Assembly: GCF_947497935.1 (NCBI RefSeq)
Contig: NZ_CANMIO010000008.1
Span: forward strand, 142,948-206,947
DNA length: 64,000 nt
Source: an uncultured Shewanella sp.
GTDB lineage: Bacteria; Pseudomonadota; Gammaproteobacteria; Enterobacterales; Shewanellaceae
Direction: 5' to 3'
The notes under the pieces are model-generated. The model saw nothing but the letters and a program-made list of their open reading frames with translations. It searched no databases and was not told where the DNA came from. This document shows, one piece after another, positions 17,850-26,667 of the stretch (within the stretch, counting starts at the first letter, position 1; each line of letters begins with the position of its first letter). The translations under genes were made by a program, and so were the position numbers.

Positions 17850-18971
17850 TTAACCTAGTCTGCTTTGTTGTAAAGACGTCTTAAGCTGCACCATTCCCTG
17901 ATCGATACTAACTAACGCTTGGTAACCTAAGTCGCGCTTAGCCGCGCCAATATCGAAATAGTGGCTAGTCGAAAGCTGTCTTGCGACAAAGCGAGTCATA
18001 ATCGGCTCATCTTGCTTACCCAATAATCCATATAGCGATTCAAGAACGCATCCGACGACATAGGCAAGATTACTCGGCACTCGCTTGGTCACTGGCGGTA
18101 GATTTTTACAGGCGAGTATTTTATTGAGCATGGCCGCCATTGTGATCGGCTCATCGTTACTCAAGTAATAGGCTTTACCCGCGCAAGCGGCCTGGTTCGC
18201 TTTGTCATTTTGACTCAGTGTTAATGCCGCCAAAATATGTGCATAAGCCGCATTACCCACATAGATGGTATCAACTAGCTTATCCTCACTTCCTACCAGC
18301 TTAAGTTTGCCAGCCTCTGCGCGCTCGAGCACCCGAGGCACTAGATGGGGATCCCGTGGCCCCCAAATCAGGTGTGGTCTTAACGCAGTGGTACCCAAAA
18401 GCTTACCATTCGTGAGCTTATCCCCATTAGCGCTAAGCATCATCTGCTCGGCAATCGCCTTTGACTCACCGTAGAAATTAAGATATTTCTCTGCATAAGG
18501 CGCAGACTCATCATTGCCCACTTCATCGACCCCAGCAAAGGTGACGCTTGGCGTACTGGTATAGACCAGATACTCAATATTACACTTTTTACAGACATTG
18601 ATGATATGACGCGCACCATCCACATTGGGTGAGAAGTAACTCTGTTTGCTACCCCAAACCCCGGCTTTCGATGCCACATGAAACACAAGATCACAGCCTT
18701 GGATGGCATCGAGCAGTGTGCGCTCATCGGCAATATCCCCTTGCAACATCTTCACGCCCATGGCGCTTAATGCCGGATATTCACCACGAGCAAACCCCGT
18801 GACTTCGATACCTGCGGCCAAAAGTCGCTCACAGATAGCTTTACCTAGAAACCCCCCCGCTCCGGTCACAAAGGCACGAGTCACATTTTGTTTAAGTGCT
18901 AAAAGTGCGGCTTGCTCTTGGGCTAAAAAGTCCCCGAGCACTGGAGTTTGATGCTTGTTAGCTAATGACAA
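17850..18971 (-). CDS. oleD: OleD, NADPH-dependent 2-alkyl-3-oxoalkanoate reductase
   Basis: 373 residues, extended short-chain dehydrogenase fold: nucleotide loop VTGAGGFLG at about 35-43 and the active-site pair Y...K in NFYGESKA. OleD reduces the beta-keto acid made by OleA to a beta-hydroxy acid. Only a TTG at 18971 is available as a start before an in-frame stop, 7 bases after the oleC stop. The gene follows oleC in the canonical order. Cluster context makes the call firm. Confidence 0.93.
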   Translation of the reverse strand: MSLANKHQTPVLGDFLAQEQAALLALKQNVTRAFVTGAGGFLGKAICERLLAAGIEVTGFARGEYPALSAMGVKMLQGDIADERTLLDAIQGCDLVFHVASKAGVWGSKQSYFSPNVDGARHIINVCKKCNIEYLVYTSTPSVTFAGVDEVGNDESAPYAEKYLNFYGESKAIAEQMMLSANGDKLTNGKLLGTTALRPHLIWGPRDPHLVPRVLERAEAGKLKLVGSEDKLVDTIYVGNAAYAHILAALTLSQNDKANQAACAGKAYYLSNDEPITMAAMLNKILACKNLPPVTKRVPSNLAYVVGCVLESLYGLLGKQDEPIMTRFVARQLSTSHYFDIGAAKRDLGYQALVSIDQGMVQLKTSLQQSRLG

Positions 18972-18977
18972 AATACA

Positions 18978-20699
18978 CTACTCTTTAATTTGCTTTTGTG
19001 CCCAAACGGCTAACTTTTCACGGAAAATCTTAGCGTTGTGGCGAATATCGACAGGAAAGTCTGCATGAATGAGAAAACGTTCGATGCCTTGAGTTTGCTC
19101 ATGCTGCTCCGCAATCGCTCTAAGCTCACTGTAAAGCACTCCAGATAACGAGCAGACAACTGATTGCTTAAGCTCGATACAGATAAGCGGCGTGACTTTT
19201 CCAGCCACTTTTACGCCAACGAGAGCGCTACGCTTCACATCGCTATGGGTATTAAAAATGCGTTCGCAAGGAATAGAGTAATAACGTTTAGCCTGATTAT
19301 TAGTAGCCGGTAAAGCATCGGCGTCGACCCTATGGGCCTTGCGGCCACACATCCACAGTAAGCCGTCACTATCTAGGTAACCTAAGTCGCCCAGGCGGTG
19401 GCGAATACTGTCACCATCTTGGATTTTTGCCACTTGGGTTGCGCTATCACGCCGATAATAGCTACGGCTCACCATAGGGCCTTTAACGACGATTTCGCCT
19501 ATGGCATCCGCAGGTAAACCTAGACTGTCGTCCCATTGTTCGATAGGCTGCTCATCAATCTTAATGATAGCGATATCTACCCCACCAATGGCACTACCGA
19601 CACAAATTCCGCCGCCGTTATCGGTGACAGCAGTCGTATCGAACAGCGCCTGACTACCGATTTTACTAATCGGCAGAGACTCAGTTGCCCCATAAGAGTT
19701 AAGTACCTCAACGCCATGATTAAGCATCTGACTAAAGCGTTTAATCGATGAGATGGTCGCTGGAGCACCCGCTGAGATCACCCGTTTAATACTGCTCAGT
19801 TTATGCTGATTAACTTCGCCAGCTTGACCAAGGCGCTCTATCAAAGCTGGGTTCACAAACATATTGCTGCAGTGATATTTGTCGATGGCGGCAAAGATAA
19901 AGTCAGGATTGGCGGTAATGGGTTTACTGGCATCCATATCCGGCACGATAGATGCCATGCCTAATGCTGGGCCAAACAGTGAAAATAACGGGAAGGTCGC
20001 TAAGTCACGCTCTCCAGGTTTGATAGCATAATCATGTTTAAGCGCGCTAATTTGCGCCTCAAACATCTTATGGGAATAGACCACGCCCTTTGGCGTACCA
20101 GTACTGCCACTGGTAAATAAGATTGCCGCCATGGCGTCTTCATCGAGCCACTGCATGTTAAATGTCTCTGTGACTGTAGACGAATTCCCCTTCACTAAAG
20201 TATCTAAGTCTATGGCGCCTGATAAGGTTCGAGCCAGAGCATTTCCGCCCACATTGATTAGATGCTTAACTGTGGGCTTGCCCCAGCTAAATAAGCGTCT
20301 CGCAATATGGGCTTTGGGGATCCCGATAAAAGCGTCGGGTTTTGCCTCAATAAAACACTGCTTAAGGTTTTTAACCCCCATACCGGGATCAACTAAGATT
20401 GGAATAATACCAGCCTTAAACAACGCAAAGGTTAAGCAGAAAAAATCGATGCTAGGCGTGACCATCAACACCGCCTTCATGCCAGGCGCTAAGCCGTGAT
20501 TTACCAGCGCACTGGCGAGCTCGTCACTTTTGGCATTGAGGGTTTGAAAGTCCATCTCTTGATAACGTAAAGCACTGACTGATTTGCCATTAGCTTGCTG
20601 CACGGCAACCGCCAGCGAATTGGGAATTGTCTGGGCGGCACTAACTAAATGACGGCACAAATTTGCGCCGTCATTGTTTTGAATCAACTGACTTACCAT
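18978..20699 (-). CDS. oleC: OleC, olefin beta-lactone synthetase
   Basis: 573 residues of the AMP-forming acyl-CoA synthetase superfamily; the P-loop-like motif [11 protein letters not shown] lies near residue 195, and the C-terminal domain is shortened and divergent, as in other OleC proteins. OleC uses ATP to close the beta-hydroxy acid to a beta-lactone. The start at 20699 is 6 bases past the oleB stop, so translation may be coupled. Confidence 0.92.
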   Translation of the reverse strand: MVSQLIQNNDGANLCRHLVSAAQTIPNSLAVAVQQANGKSVSALRYQEMDFQTLNAKSDELASALVNHGLAPGMKAVLMVTPSIDFFCLTFALFKAGIIPILVDPGMGVKNLKQCFIEAKPDAFIGIPKAHIARRLFSWGKPTVKHLINVGGNALARTLSGAIDLDTLVKGNSSTVTETFNMQWLDEDAMAAILFTSGSTGTPKGVVYSHKMFEAQISALKHDYAIKPGERDLATFPLFSLFGPALGMASIVPDMDASKPITANPDFIFAAIDKYHCSNMFVNPALIERLGQAGEVNQHKLSSIKRVISAGAPATISSIKRFSQMLNHGVEVLNSYGATESLPISKIGSQALFDTTAVTDNGGGICVGSAIGGVDIAIIKIDEQPIEQWDDSLGLPADAIGEIVVKGPMVSRSYYRRDSATQVAKIQDGDSIRHRLGDLGYLDSDGLLWMCGRKAHRVDADALPATNNQAKRYYSIPCERIFNTHSDVKRSALVGVKVAGKVTPLICIELKQSVVCSLSGVLYSELRAIAEQHEQTQGIERFLIHADFPVDIRHNAKIFREKLAVWAQKQIKE

Positions 20700-20704
20700 G
20701 AAGT

Positions 20705-21610
20705 TTAAGCTACCGATTCTGTGGGAGTTTGCTTTTCAGTTTTTTCCATAAAGGCTTTAATGTGGCCAATCACTTCGTCACTGGCATCTTCCAAAATATA
20801 GTGACCACAATCGGCAAACTCATGCACCTCGGCGTGGGGCATTCTCTGCTTCCACTCAGTTAAGAAGTGCTTATCGAATACAAAATCTTGTAGCCCCCAA
20901 CAGATCACTGTTGGCACATTTTGAAATTGACTTAAGCTCGCAGCGATATCAGATACCAAATCATAGTTGCGATCGCCGGGCTTTAACGGAATATCCTGTA
21001 CAAAACGTAGAGTAGAAATTCGATTAGCCCAAGAGTTAAACGGCGCGACATAGGCTTCGCGGATATCTTTATGCATCGGCTTACGCTTTACGCCCACATA
21101 GGACGCCGCAGATGAGAACGCATTAAAGCCACGCACTAAGAATGTACCTAGCATGGTATTACGGCAGATTGATAACGCCCAAGGGAATGGCTTGCTAACC
21201 GGTAGGTGGAAGGCACCGGTATTGAGAATAACCAAACGCTTTATACGCTCAGGATAGCGCGCGGCAAAACCCATGCCTATCATGCCGCCCCAGTCATGTA
21301 CCACTAGGGTAATGTTCTCTTTAACGTCTAGATGTTCAAGCAGTGCTTCTAAATCATCGATACGATTTTTAAGAGTGTAGTCGTAGCCACTGTCATCGGG
21401 CTTATCTGATAAACCACAACCAATATGATCAGGTACGATACATTGGTGCTTATCGCTTAAGGCGCTAATAAGATTTCGGTAATAAAAAGACCAGCTAGGG
21501 TTACCGTGAACCATAACCACAGGCTCACCTTGGCCTTCGTTCACGTACTGTAGTTTGTTGCCATTTCTGTCTAAGTAGTTGCGCTTAAATGGGTGCAAGG
21601 TGTCTAGCAT
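20705..21610 (-). CDS. oleB: OleB, beta-lactone decarboxylase
   Basis: 301 residues from the ATG at 21610, which follows AGGAAA by 7 bases; the more upstream ATG at 21625 lies before that site. Alpha/beta hydrolase of the haloalkane-dehalogenase type, with nucleophile D106 in VVHDWGGM and the catalytic His in DCGHYILED. OleB removes CO2 from the beta-lactone to give a cis-olefin. It is separated from oleA by a terminator-like hairpin, unlike the tight spacing of oleB-oleC-oleD. Confidence 0.92.
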   Translation of the reverse strand: MLDTLHPFKRNYLDRNGNKLQYVNEGQGEPVVMVHGNPSWSFYYRNLISALSDKHQCIVPDHIGCGLSDKPDDSGYDYTLKNRIDDLEALLEHLDVKENITLVVHDWGGMIGMGFAARYPERIKRLVILNTGAFHLPVSKPFPWALSICRNTMLGTFLVRGFNAFSSAASYVGVKRKPMHKDIREAYVAPFNSWANRISTLRFVQDIPLKPGDRNYDLVSDIAASLSQFQNVPTVICWGLQDFVFDKHFLTEWKQRMPHAEVHEFADCGHYILEDASDEVIGHIKAFMEKTEKQTPTESVA

Positions 21611-21665
21611 GACGTTTCCTATCATTCTTATACTTAAGGTGTAACTGAGTTAGCCGAGTAAATAA

Positions 21666-21690
21666 AAGCCTACGAGTAACACGTAGGCTT
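21666..21690 (-). terminator. Terminator-like hairpin between oleA and oleB
   Basis: The perfect 9-bp stem AAGCCTACG/CGTAGGCTT with a 7-nt loop, followed by TTTATTT on the minus strand, lies 8 bases past the oleA stop. It could end or attenuate the transcript so that oleA is made in excess over oleBCD, or protect the oleA mRNA 3' end. Confidence 0.7.
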
Positions 21691-21697
21691 AATATCA

Positions 21698-22747
21698 TTA
21701 CCACTTAAGGCCTAACATCATGCAGTTCAAACCACTGCCTATGCCTAAGAAGCTCACTTGATCGCCACTCTTCAAGAAACCTTGATCGTGAGCCATTGCG
21801 GCAGTAACAGGCAAGGATACCGTGCCCATGTTGCCAAGGAACTTATAGGTTGGAAATTCTTTCTCTTCAGGAATGTTTAACGCACTCAAAACGTTACGAC
21901 GGTTTGAGGCGCCAACCTGATGACAGATCACCTTATCGACTTGTTCAACCAACCAGTTACGCTGCTCAAGGAAGTGGCTCCAAGTATGGCGAGCAAGCTC
22001 AACACCTTCTTTAAGCAATGCCACACCGTTAGTGCGCATAAACTCGCGATAGAGCTGCGGCCCCGCCTCTTCTAAGCCCCATTGACACAAGTCGTAGTGC
22101 TCAGGTGCAGACAAGTGGCTTGCCCCAAGAAGTTGATGATGACGGTTGCCTTTAAGATCTAAGCTGCCATCGGTAAGCAATACGGCGACAGCGCCAGAGC
22201 CACCGGTTAAGGTTGCCAAAGACTGGGCGTAATTTTGCATCGTTGGCTCAGCCAGCATCTTATCAATCGTGATATCGACGATATGACGAGCAGACTCACA
22301 AGAAACCACTAAGCCTGCTTTAATTTGGCCAAGCTCAATACGATTCGCGATATCTAAAATGCCGGAAAGCACGCCAAGACAGGCGTTGCTGATATCATAA
22401 ATAGCGGTGTCTTTAGAGACGCCAAGTTTGGCAGCGATACGACATGCCGTCGCTGGCTCGTGTTGATCACGACAAACTCCGGTATAGACAACGGCGCCAA
22501 GATCGCTGATCTGTACGCCAGTTTCATCGATAGCCTTATGGGCTGCGGCTAGAGCACCATCAGATAAACGATGCCCTTTGGGCCACCAGCGTCTTTCATG
22601 GATCCCGGTTAAGGTGGCAAGCTGCCCCATTGGAATACGGAATTTTTGGTATAAAGGCGCTAAACGAGACTCTAGCTCCGAAGTCGACACAACTTCAGGC
22701 GCTAGCTCGTAGGCCATACTATTAATAAAAACGCGGGAATATTTCAT
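21698..22747 (-). CDS. oleA: OleA, thiolase-fold acyl-CoA condensing enzyme
   Basis: 349 residues, thiolase/FabH superfamily. The acylated cysteine is C123 in DISNACLG, and HQVGASNR holds the catalytic His. An Glu in QHEPATAC (E97) fits the conserved Glu that activates the second substrate. OleA condenses two fatty acyl-CoAs head to head. In Shewanella the pathway ends in a C31 polyunsaturated hydrocarbon (established for the genus); the sequence here cannot show the acyl chain. First gene of oleABCD. Confidence 0.94.
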   Translation of the reverse strand: MKYSRVFINSMAYELAPEVVSTSELESRLAPLYQKFRIPMGQLATLTGIHERRWWPKGHRLSDGALAAAHKAIDETGVQISDLGAVVYTGVCRDQHEPATACRIAAKLGVSKDTAIYDISNACLGVLSGILDIANRIELGQIKAGLVVSCESARHIVDITIDKMLAEPTMQNYAQSLATLTGGSGAVAVLLTDGSLDLKGNRHHQLLGASHLSAPEHYDLCQWGLEEAGPQLYREFMRTNGVALLKEGVELARHTWSHFLEQRNWLVEQVDKVICHQVGASNRRNVLSALNIPEEKEFPTYKFLGNMGTVSLPVTAAMAHDQGFLKSGDQVSFLGIGSGLNCMMLGLKW

Positions 22748-23007
22748 GAAACTGCTTTTAATCGCTCACAAGATTGGCGGATTTACAGCCTATCTAGATA
22801 GTTATTTATTATTAACCAGCCATTTGAGCAAGAAAAAGCCGATGATTCAATAAAAAACCTCATTGCTGAGATCTTTTAATCCAATTAAACCTAGGCTTTA
22901 CTCGTAAAATGGCGTCATTCTGGCGGCGGATTCAATCACAACTAACTTAATTACAACTTAATAAACAATTTGTTACGACAAGATTAAATTAAGTCACTGT
23001 GAAAACT

Positions 23008-24297
23008 CTATTTAAATGCGTAAATTAACGCGTTTCGCGGCGTAATACTGTTTGAACAAAATTCACTCAGCTCAACCTGATATCCTCGCTCTTGAAGAAA
23101 GCAAACCCTATCGAGTAATAGCCACTGCTCAAGTAGCGCCCTAAAAAGATGAGCCACCAGATCGATACGCCGAGTTAAACGCTGACGCTGCTCGCCAATT
23201 TGCTGATAGGCTTCAAAATCAATATCTGTCGGTAGACTTAGCCCTTTCTCCTGTGCCGCCCACAGACAGAAACCGCCAAACTCACCAGTTAACTGGCTCT
23301 GCTTTATGGCTGGAACCGGCAGGTACTCATTACGGCCGCGCACCTTACGTTGCAGCGCGTCAAAACCAAGTCGCCAAGCCATCTCCTGCAATCTATACCC
23401 TTTATGCTTATCGTTGGCGATAACGCTTTGCTGCAGAGGGAGTTGCAGGTCGGCACGATTCAATATCAGTGCACTACTTTTAGCAACTTTTGACAGCGGT
23501 TGGTACTGCTTTGCTTGAATTAAATGGTAACAACAAGGAGAGATCACCAATTGCTTAGTACCCGCCTCGCTAGCATGTTGCAGTAGCTTTACATGTAAGT
23601 CACCACAGGCATGTAACGCAACCGCGAGTTGCTCAGTGTGTAACTGCTCACTTTGCCCAGCAAAAGCATCGGCGCAGATAAAGGTTTGCGGCAGTTGCCA
23701 TTTCGCCGCAAATTGTTCACCAGCTTCACATAGGGTTTGCTGCCACTCAAGACTAACGACCTCTCGATGATGCGCCTTGGCAATCAAGCGACCCAGATGC
23801 CCCTTACCCGCGCACCATTCCAGTACCGGAGTATTATCATGAGGAAGCTTGGCAACGAAGGCATTAATCTGTTGCCACTTACGCCCTTTAATGTGAGCGC
23901 TAAAATGTGGCTCATCCTCAGCCGCAAGTACTGCTTCTGGTGTTTTTTCGGTGACGATTCCCAAAGCCTTACTGCCGACGGCTGATTGCTCAAATAACGC
24001 TAACGGCCATTGCACGCCTTGACCCTGTAGATCCGCTGCTAAGGCTGGTAGCAATGCAGCATTAAGCCTCTTCTGGCATGCATCGATTGTTTCGAGTGAG
24101 TCATCACTTAGCTGCCAAACTGCATCGGCCAACTTAGGAAAGGCTTGGATCCAAGGCAATTGCTCGCATTCAAAGCTTCTGCAACGCCATAATGCCTGAC
24201 TATTCGTCAACAACGCATCAATCTGTTTGAGCTTTGCAGCGGCATTAAGCCTATTACTCTTGTCAAAATTCGAGGTTTGCACGGAAGTTTGTGTCAT
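23008..24297 (-). CDS. Methyltransferase of the Methyltransf_32 type
   Basis: 429 residues. The central domain has the SAM motif VLEWCAGKGHLGR near residue 170, then VALHACGDL and SPCCYHL, the pattern shared with the Methyltransf_32 family (related to eukaryotic TRMT13 and METTL25). The N- and C-terminal parts are glutamine- and leucine-rich helices. Substrate unknown; the family link hints at RNA but that is weak. It lies upstream of oleA on the same strand, 260 bases away, probably as a separate unit. Confidence 0.75.
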   Translation of the reverse strand: MTQTSVQTSNFDKSNRLNAAAKLKQIDALLTNSQALWRCRSFECEQLPWIQAFPKLADAVWQLSDDSLETIDACQKRLNAALLPALAADLQGQGVQWPLALFEQSAVGSKALGIVTEKTPEAVLAAEDEPHFSAHIKGRKWQQINAFVAKLPHDNTPVLEWCAGKGHLGRLIAKAHHREVVSLEWQQTLCEAGEQFAAKWQLPQTFICADAFAGQSEQLHTEQLAVALHACGDLHVKLLQHASEAGTKQLVISPCCYHLIQAKQYQPLSKVAKSSALILNRADLQLPLQQSVIANDKHKGYRLQEMAWRLGFDALQRKVRGRNEYLPVPAIKQSQLTGEFGGFCLWAAQEKGLSLPTDIDFEAYQQIGEQRQRLTRRIDLVAHLFRALLEQWLLLDRVCFLQERGYQVELSEFCSNSITPRNALIYAFK

Positions 24298-24352
24298 CTT
24301 TATAGTCAGTTACGATTACAGGCTGTGATATCTACTCAGGATAGAACCCAAG

Positions 24353-24381
24353 AAAAAATGAGCACCTATTAATAGGTGCTC
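24353..24381 (-). terminator. Terminator after the coiled-coil lipoprotein gene
   Basis: The perfect stem AGCACCTATT/AATAGGTGCT, followed on the minus strand by a six-T run, lies about 32 bases past the stop. Confidence 0.85.
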
Positions 24382-24412
24382 TTCAGTTTACCATGTGAAG
24401 CCTTATATAGGT

Positions 24413-25603
24413 TTAGGCTTTTTGCTCTTGGCTAACACTGGCAGTTGTACTGGTACTCGTTTGCTTCTTCAACTGCATCCGCTTACCTAACCAGACACCT
24501 AGGCCTAGGGGAGCAAAGAACACCACCACTAAGAAGAGTACAAAGTATAAAATCAGGCTCTTTAGCGTCTTAGTGATCTCTTGAAATACTACTTCAACCG
24601 TGTGCTGAGATAACTGCTCCAAATCAACAGCGACTGCGGCACGTTCACGAGCGACCATAGCTTCAAGCGCCATACGTTCATTTTTGACCATCAGCTCTAA
24701 TGCCTGACGTTCTACCGACAGTTGATTAAGCTTATCGTCCGTTGTCGCACTTAACTCTGCTAACAGAGGGGTCAGTTCTGTGCGCATATCGACGGCTAAG
24801 CTCTGCATCATCTCAGGGCTTTGCGCCATTAATTGCTGGAACTTAGCCGAGGTATCACTGATGCTCATCAGGGTACGCTGAATTTCATCGGCATTGATGT
24901 TTGAATGCAGGGCATACAACTCAGCCTTCCAGCCCAATATTTTGGGCATCTGTTCGGCTATCATCGCCATTCTATCCGAGATATCGCTCATCACTTCCGG
25001 CACAGTACCAAAAGTAGTAATGGCATCAAACTCGCTGATTTGATGGAACTCCAACCAATCGGTAAACGCCGACTCACGGGCAAATGCCATATCTTTAATG
25101 GGATGACTCGCCACATATTGCTGCACAAATTCTTGGTTCTTTTTAAAGTTGGCGGTGCCAAACTTCTTAATCGTACGCTCGAATTGATCGCGTAATTTAA
25201 TACTCGCGTCGACAGCAACTTGCTGCTGTTCTGCAAACAAATTTTTACCTGCTCCGCTTTCAAAGAACTGTAACATCTGCTCGGTGAAAACCCAGGTATC
25301 GACCATAGCTGCAGTTGGCGAGGCTTGGAAAATCGTATGCTGCAGATTTTGCTCGGCATTAATTTTCCACATCAAGGTATTAGACTGGATAGGAATACTG
25401 TCGGTATTGCGCTCAATAACATCCGCAGCACTCTCAACCTGACTATAAAAAACGGTACTGAAATCGCGGCTAAACACCCGCATGTTAAGCTGATCTTTTG
25501 GCAGAGGCTCAATACCACTTTCCAACTTAACTTCTAACAGCGAACAGGCGCTTGTTAGTGCGGCCACAACAGCTAGCAAACAAAAGCGAAACATCGCTCT
25601 CAT
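24413..25603 (-). CDS. Coiled-coil lipoprotein with a C-terminal membrane helix
   Basis: 396 residues from the ATG at 25603, fixed by GGAGGAG just upstream. The lipobox is LTSAC, with lipidated C20 followed by Ser, a residue that normally sends lipoproteins to the outer membrane. Residues of about 60-250 are helical and polar. About 255-345 is a long heptad-like, Met/Glu-rich coiled coil. A hydrophobic helix follows (LILYFVLFLVVVFFAPLGLGV), then a lysine-rich tail. Having both a lipid anchor and a distal transmembrane helix is unusual; it could span the periplasm. I do not recognise the family. It is monocistronic. Confidence 0.7.
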   Translation of the reverse strand: MRAMFRFCLLAVVAALTSACSLLEVKLESGIEPLPKDQLNMRVFSRDFSTVFYSQVESAADVIERNTDSIPIQSNTLMWKINAEQNLQHTIFQASPTAAMVDTWVFTEQMLQFFESGAGKNLFAEQQQVAVDASIKLRDQFERTIKKFGTANFKKNQEFVQQYVASHPIKDMAFARESAFTDWLEFHQISEFDAITTFGTVPEVMSDISDRMAMIAEQMPKILGWKAELYALHSNINADEIQRTLMSISDTSAKFQQLMAQSPEMMQSLAVDMRTELTPLLAELSATTDDKLNQLSVERQALELMVKNERMALEAMVARERAAVAVDLEQLSQHTVEVVFQEITKTLKSLILYFVLFLVVVFFAPLGLGVWLGKRMQLKKQTSTSTTASVSQEQKA

Positions 25604-25835
25604 AACTCCTCCAAAAAAACATACAAACCATTGAGTATTTTGGTAAAACATACCGAATGAATAATTCTAACACTGCATATAAACAATACCTATCCCTATG
25701 TCTACTATCTGTTATTAACGACTTTTATAATAGGCATCGAGTTTGGCCCGCTGTAAACTATTTTCACTTGTAAGCTAATTCTAGCTAACATAAAATCTGC
25801 CGCAAATTCGAACAACAAATGTTATACCACGCTTT

Positions 25836-26087
25836 ATGAAGCAATCACCTTGTGTAGCCCAATGTGGCCTAAATGATGAAGATTATTGTATGGGTTGCTA
25901 TCGCCATATCGATGAAATTGTCGGTTGGGGAAGTGCCAGCGATGAACGAAAAGAACAGATCTGGCAAATTCTTGCTGAGCGAAAAACCTTGATGCAAGGT
26001 GGCAACAACAGCGCCATTTTAAGCCGTGATAAATGGCTAGAGGCGGAGCGAAGATTACAATCAGCGGAGTCTGATGAGACTCGCTAG
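25836..26087 (+). CDS. DUF1289 protein
   Basis: 83 residues. The DUF1289 pattern is clear: PCVAQCGL, then YCMGCYRHIDEIVGW, with four cysteines that probably bind a metal. These tiny proteins are widespread in proteobacteria and have no assigned function. It faces the yajD gene across a shared terminator. Confidence 0.8.
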   Translation: MKQSPCVAQCGLNDEDYCMGCYRHIDEIVGWGSASDERKEQIWQILAERKTLMQGGNNSAILSRDKWLEAERRLQSAESDETR

Positions 26088-26094
26088 AAAACAA

Positions 26095-26119
26095 AAAAAG
26101 CCGCTAATCGCGGCTTTTT
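26095..26119. terminator. Bidirectional terminator
   Basis: The perfect 10-bp stem AAAAAGCCGC/GCGGCTTTTT with a 5-nt loop lies between two convergent genes. Confidence 0.9.
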
Positions 26120-26151
26120 AAAAATTAGCTTTTTATAAAAAGCTTGGGGTA

Positions 26152-26526
26152 TTACTTTTTCAGCATACTCTTTAAATCTGCGAAGGGATTATAAGTCGCT
26201 GCTTCCACTTTGGTTTCAGTAGTTGAGCCATATTGAATCAACTCTTCAAACTTTGAGTGCTCGTTGTCATGACAATAAAGACACAACAACTCCCAGTTAG
26301 AGCCATCTGATGGGTTATTATCGTGGTTATGATCACGATGATGTACCGTCAACTCTCTTAGGTTGGCATTGTTAAATTCTCGAGTACAACGACCACAAAC
26401 CCATGGATAGAGTTTAAGCGCCTGTTCACGATAACCGACTTCACGCTTAGCCTTATATTCTCTAGCCTCAGCCAATACTCTATCTAACTTACTTTGCCCT
26501 TGATTGGTCGACATGCTCTTTCTCAT
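26152..26526 (-). CDS. yajD: YajD-family HNH nuclease
   Basis: 124 residues. CGRC and CLYC zinc pairs flank the HNH core ELTVHHRDHNHDNNPSDGSN, and the C-terminal NPFADLKSML matches E. coli YajD closely. The HNH fold predicts metal-dependent DNA nicking, but the role of YajD in the cell is not known. The start could be the ATG at 26526 or at 26514. Confidence 0.88.
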   Translation of the reverse strand: MRKSMSTNQGQSKLDRVLAEAREYKAKREVGYREQALKLYPWVCGRCTREFNNANLRELTVHHRDHNHDNNPSDGSNWELLCLYCHDNEHSKFEELIQYGSTTETKVEAATYNPFADLKSMLKK

Positions 26527-26667
26527 TTAAAGTGTGTTACCTAGAGCCAATTGTATCACTGACTCTAGGAAAGTTTCACCGCAAATTACTGGCTAACATT
26601 TTGCTAAATAATAACAGATTAACGTCTGCCAATAATTTACTGACTAACGTTTTACCAATAATGGCGA

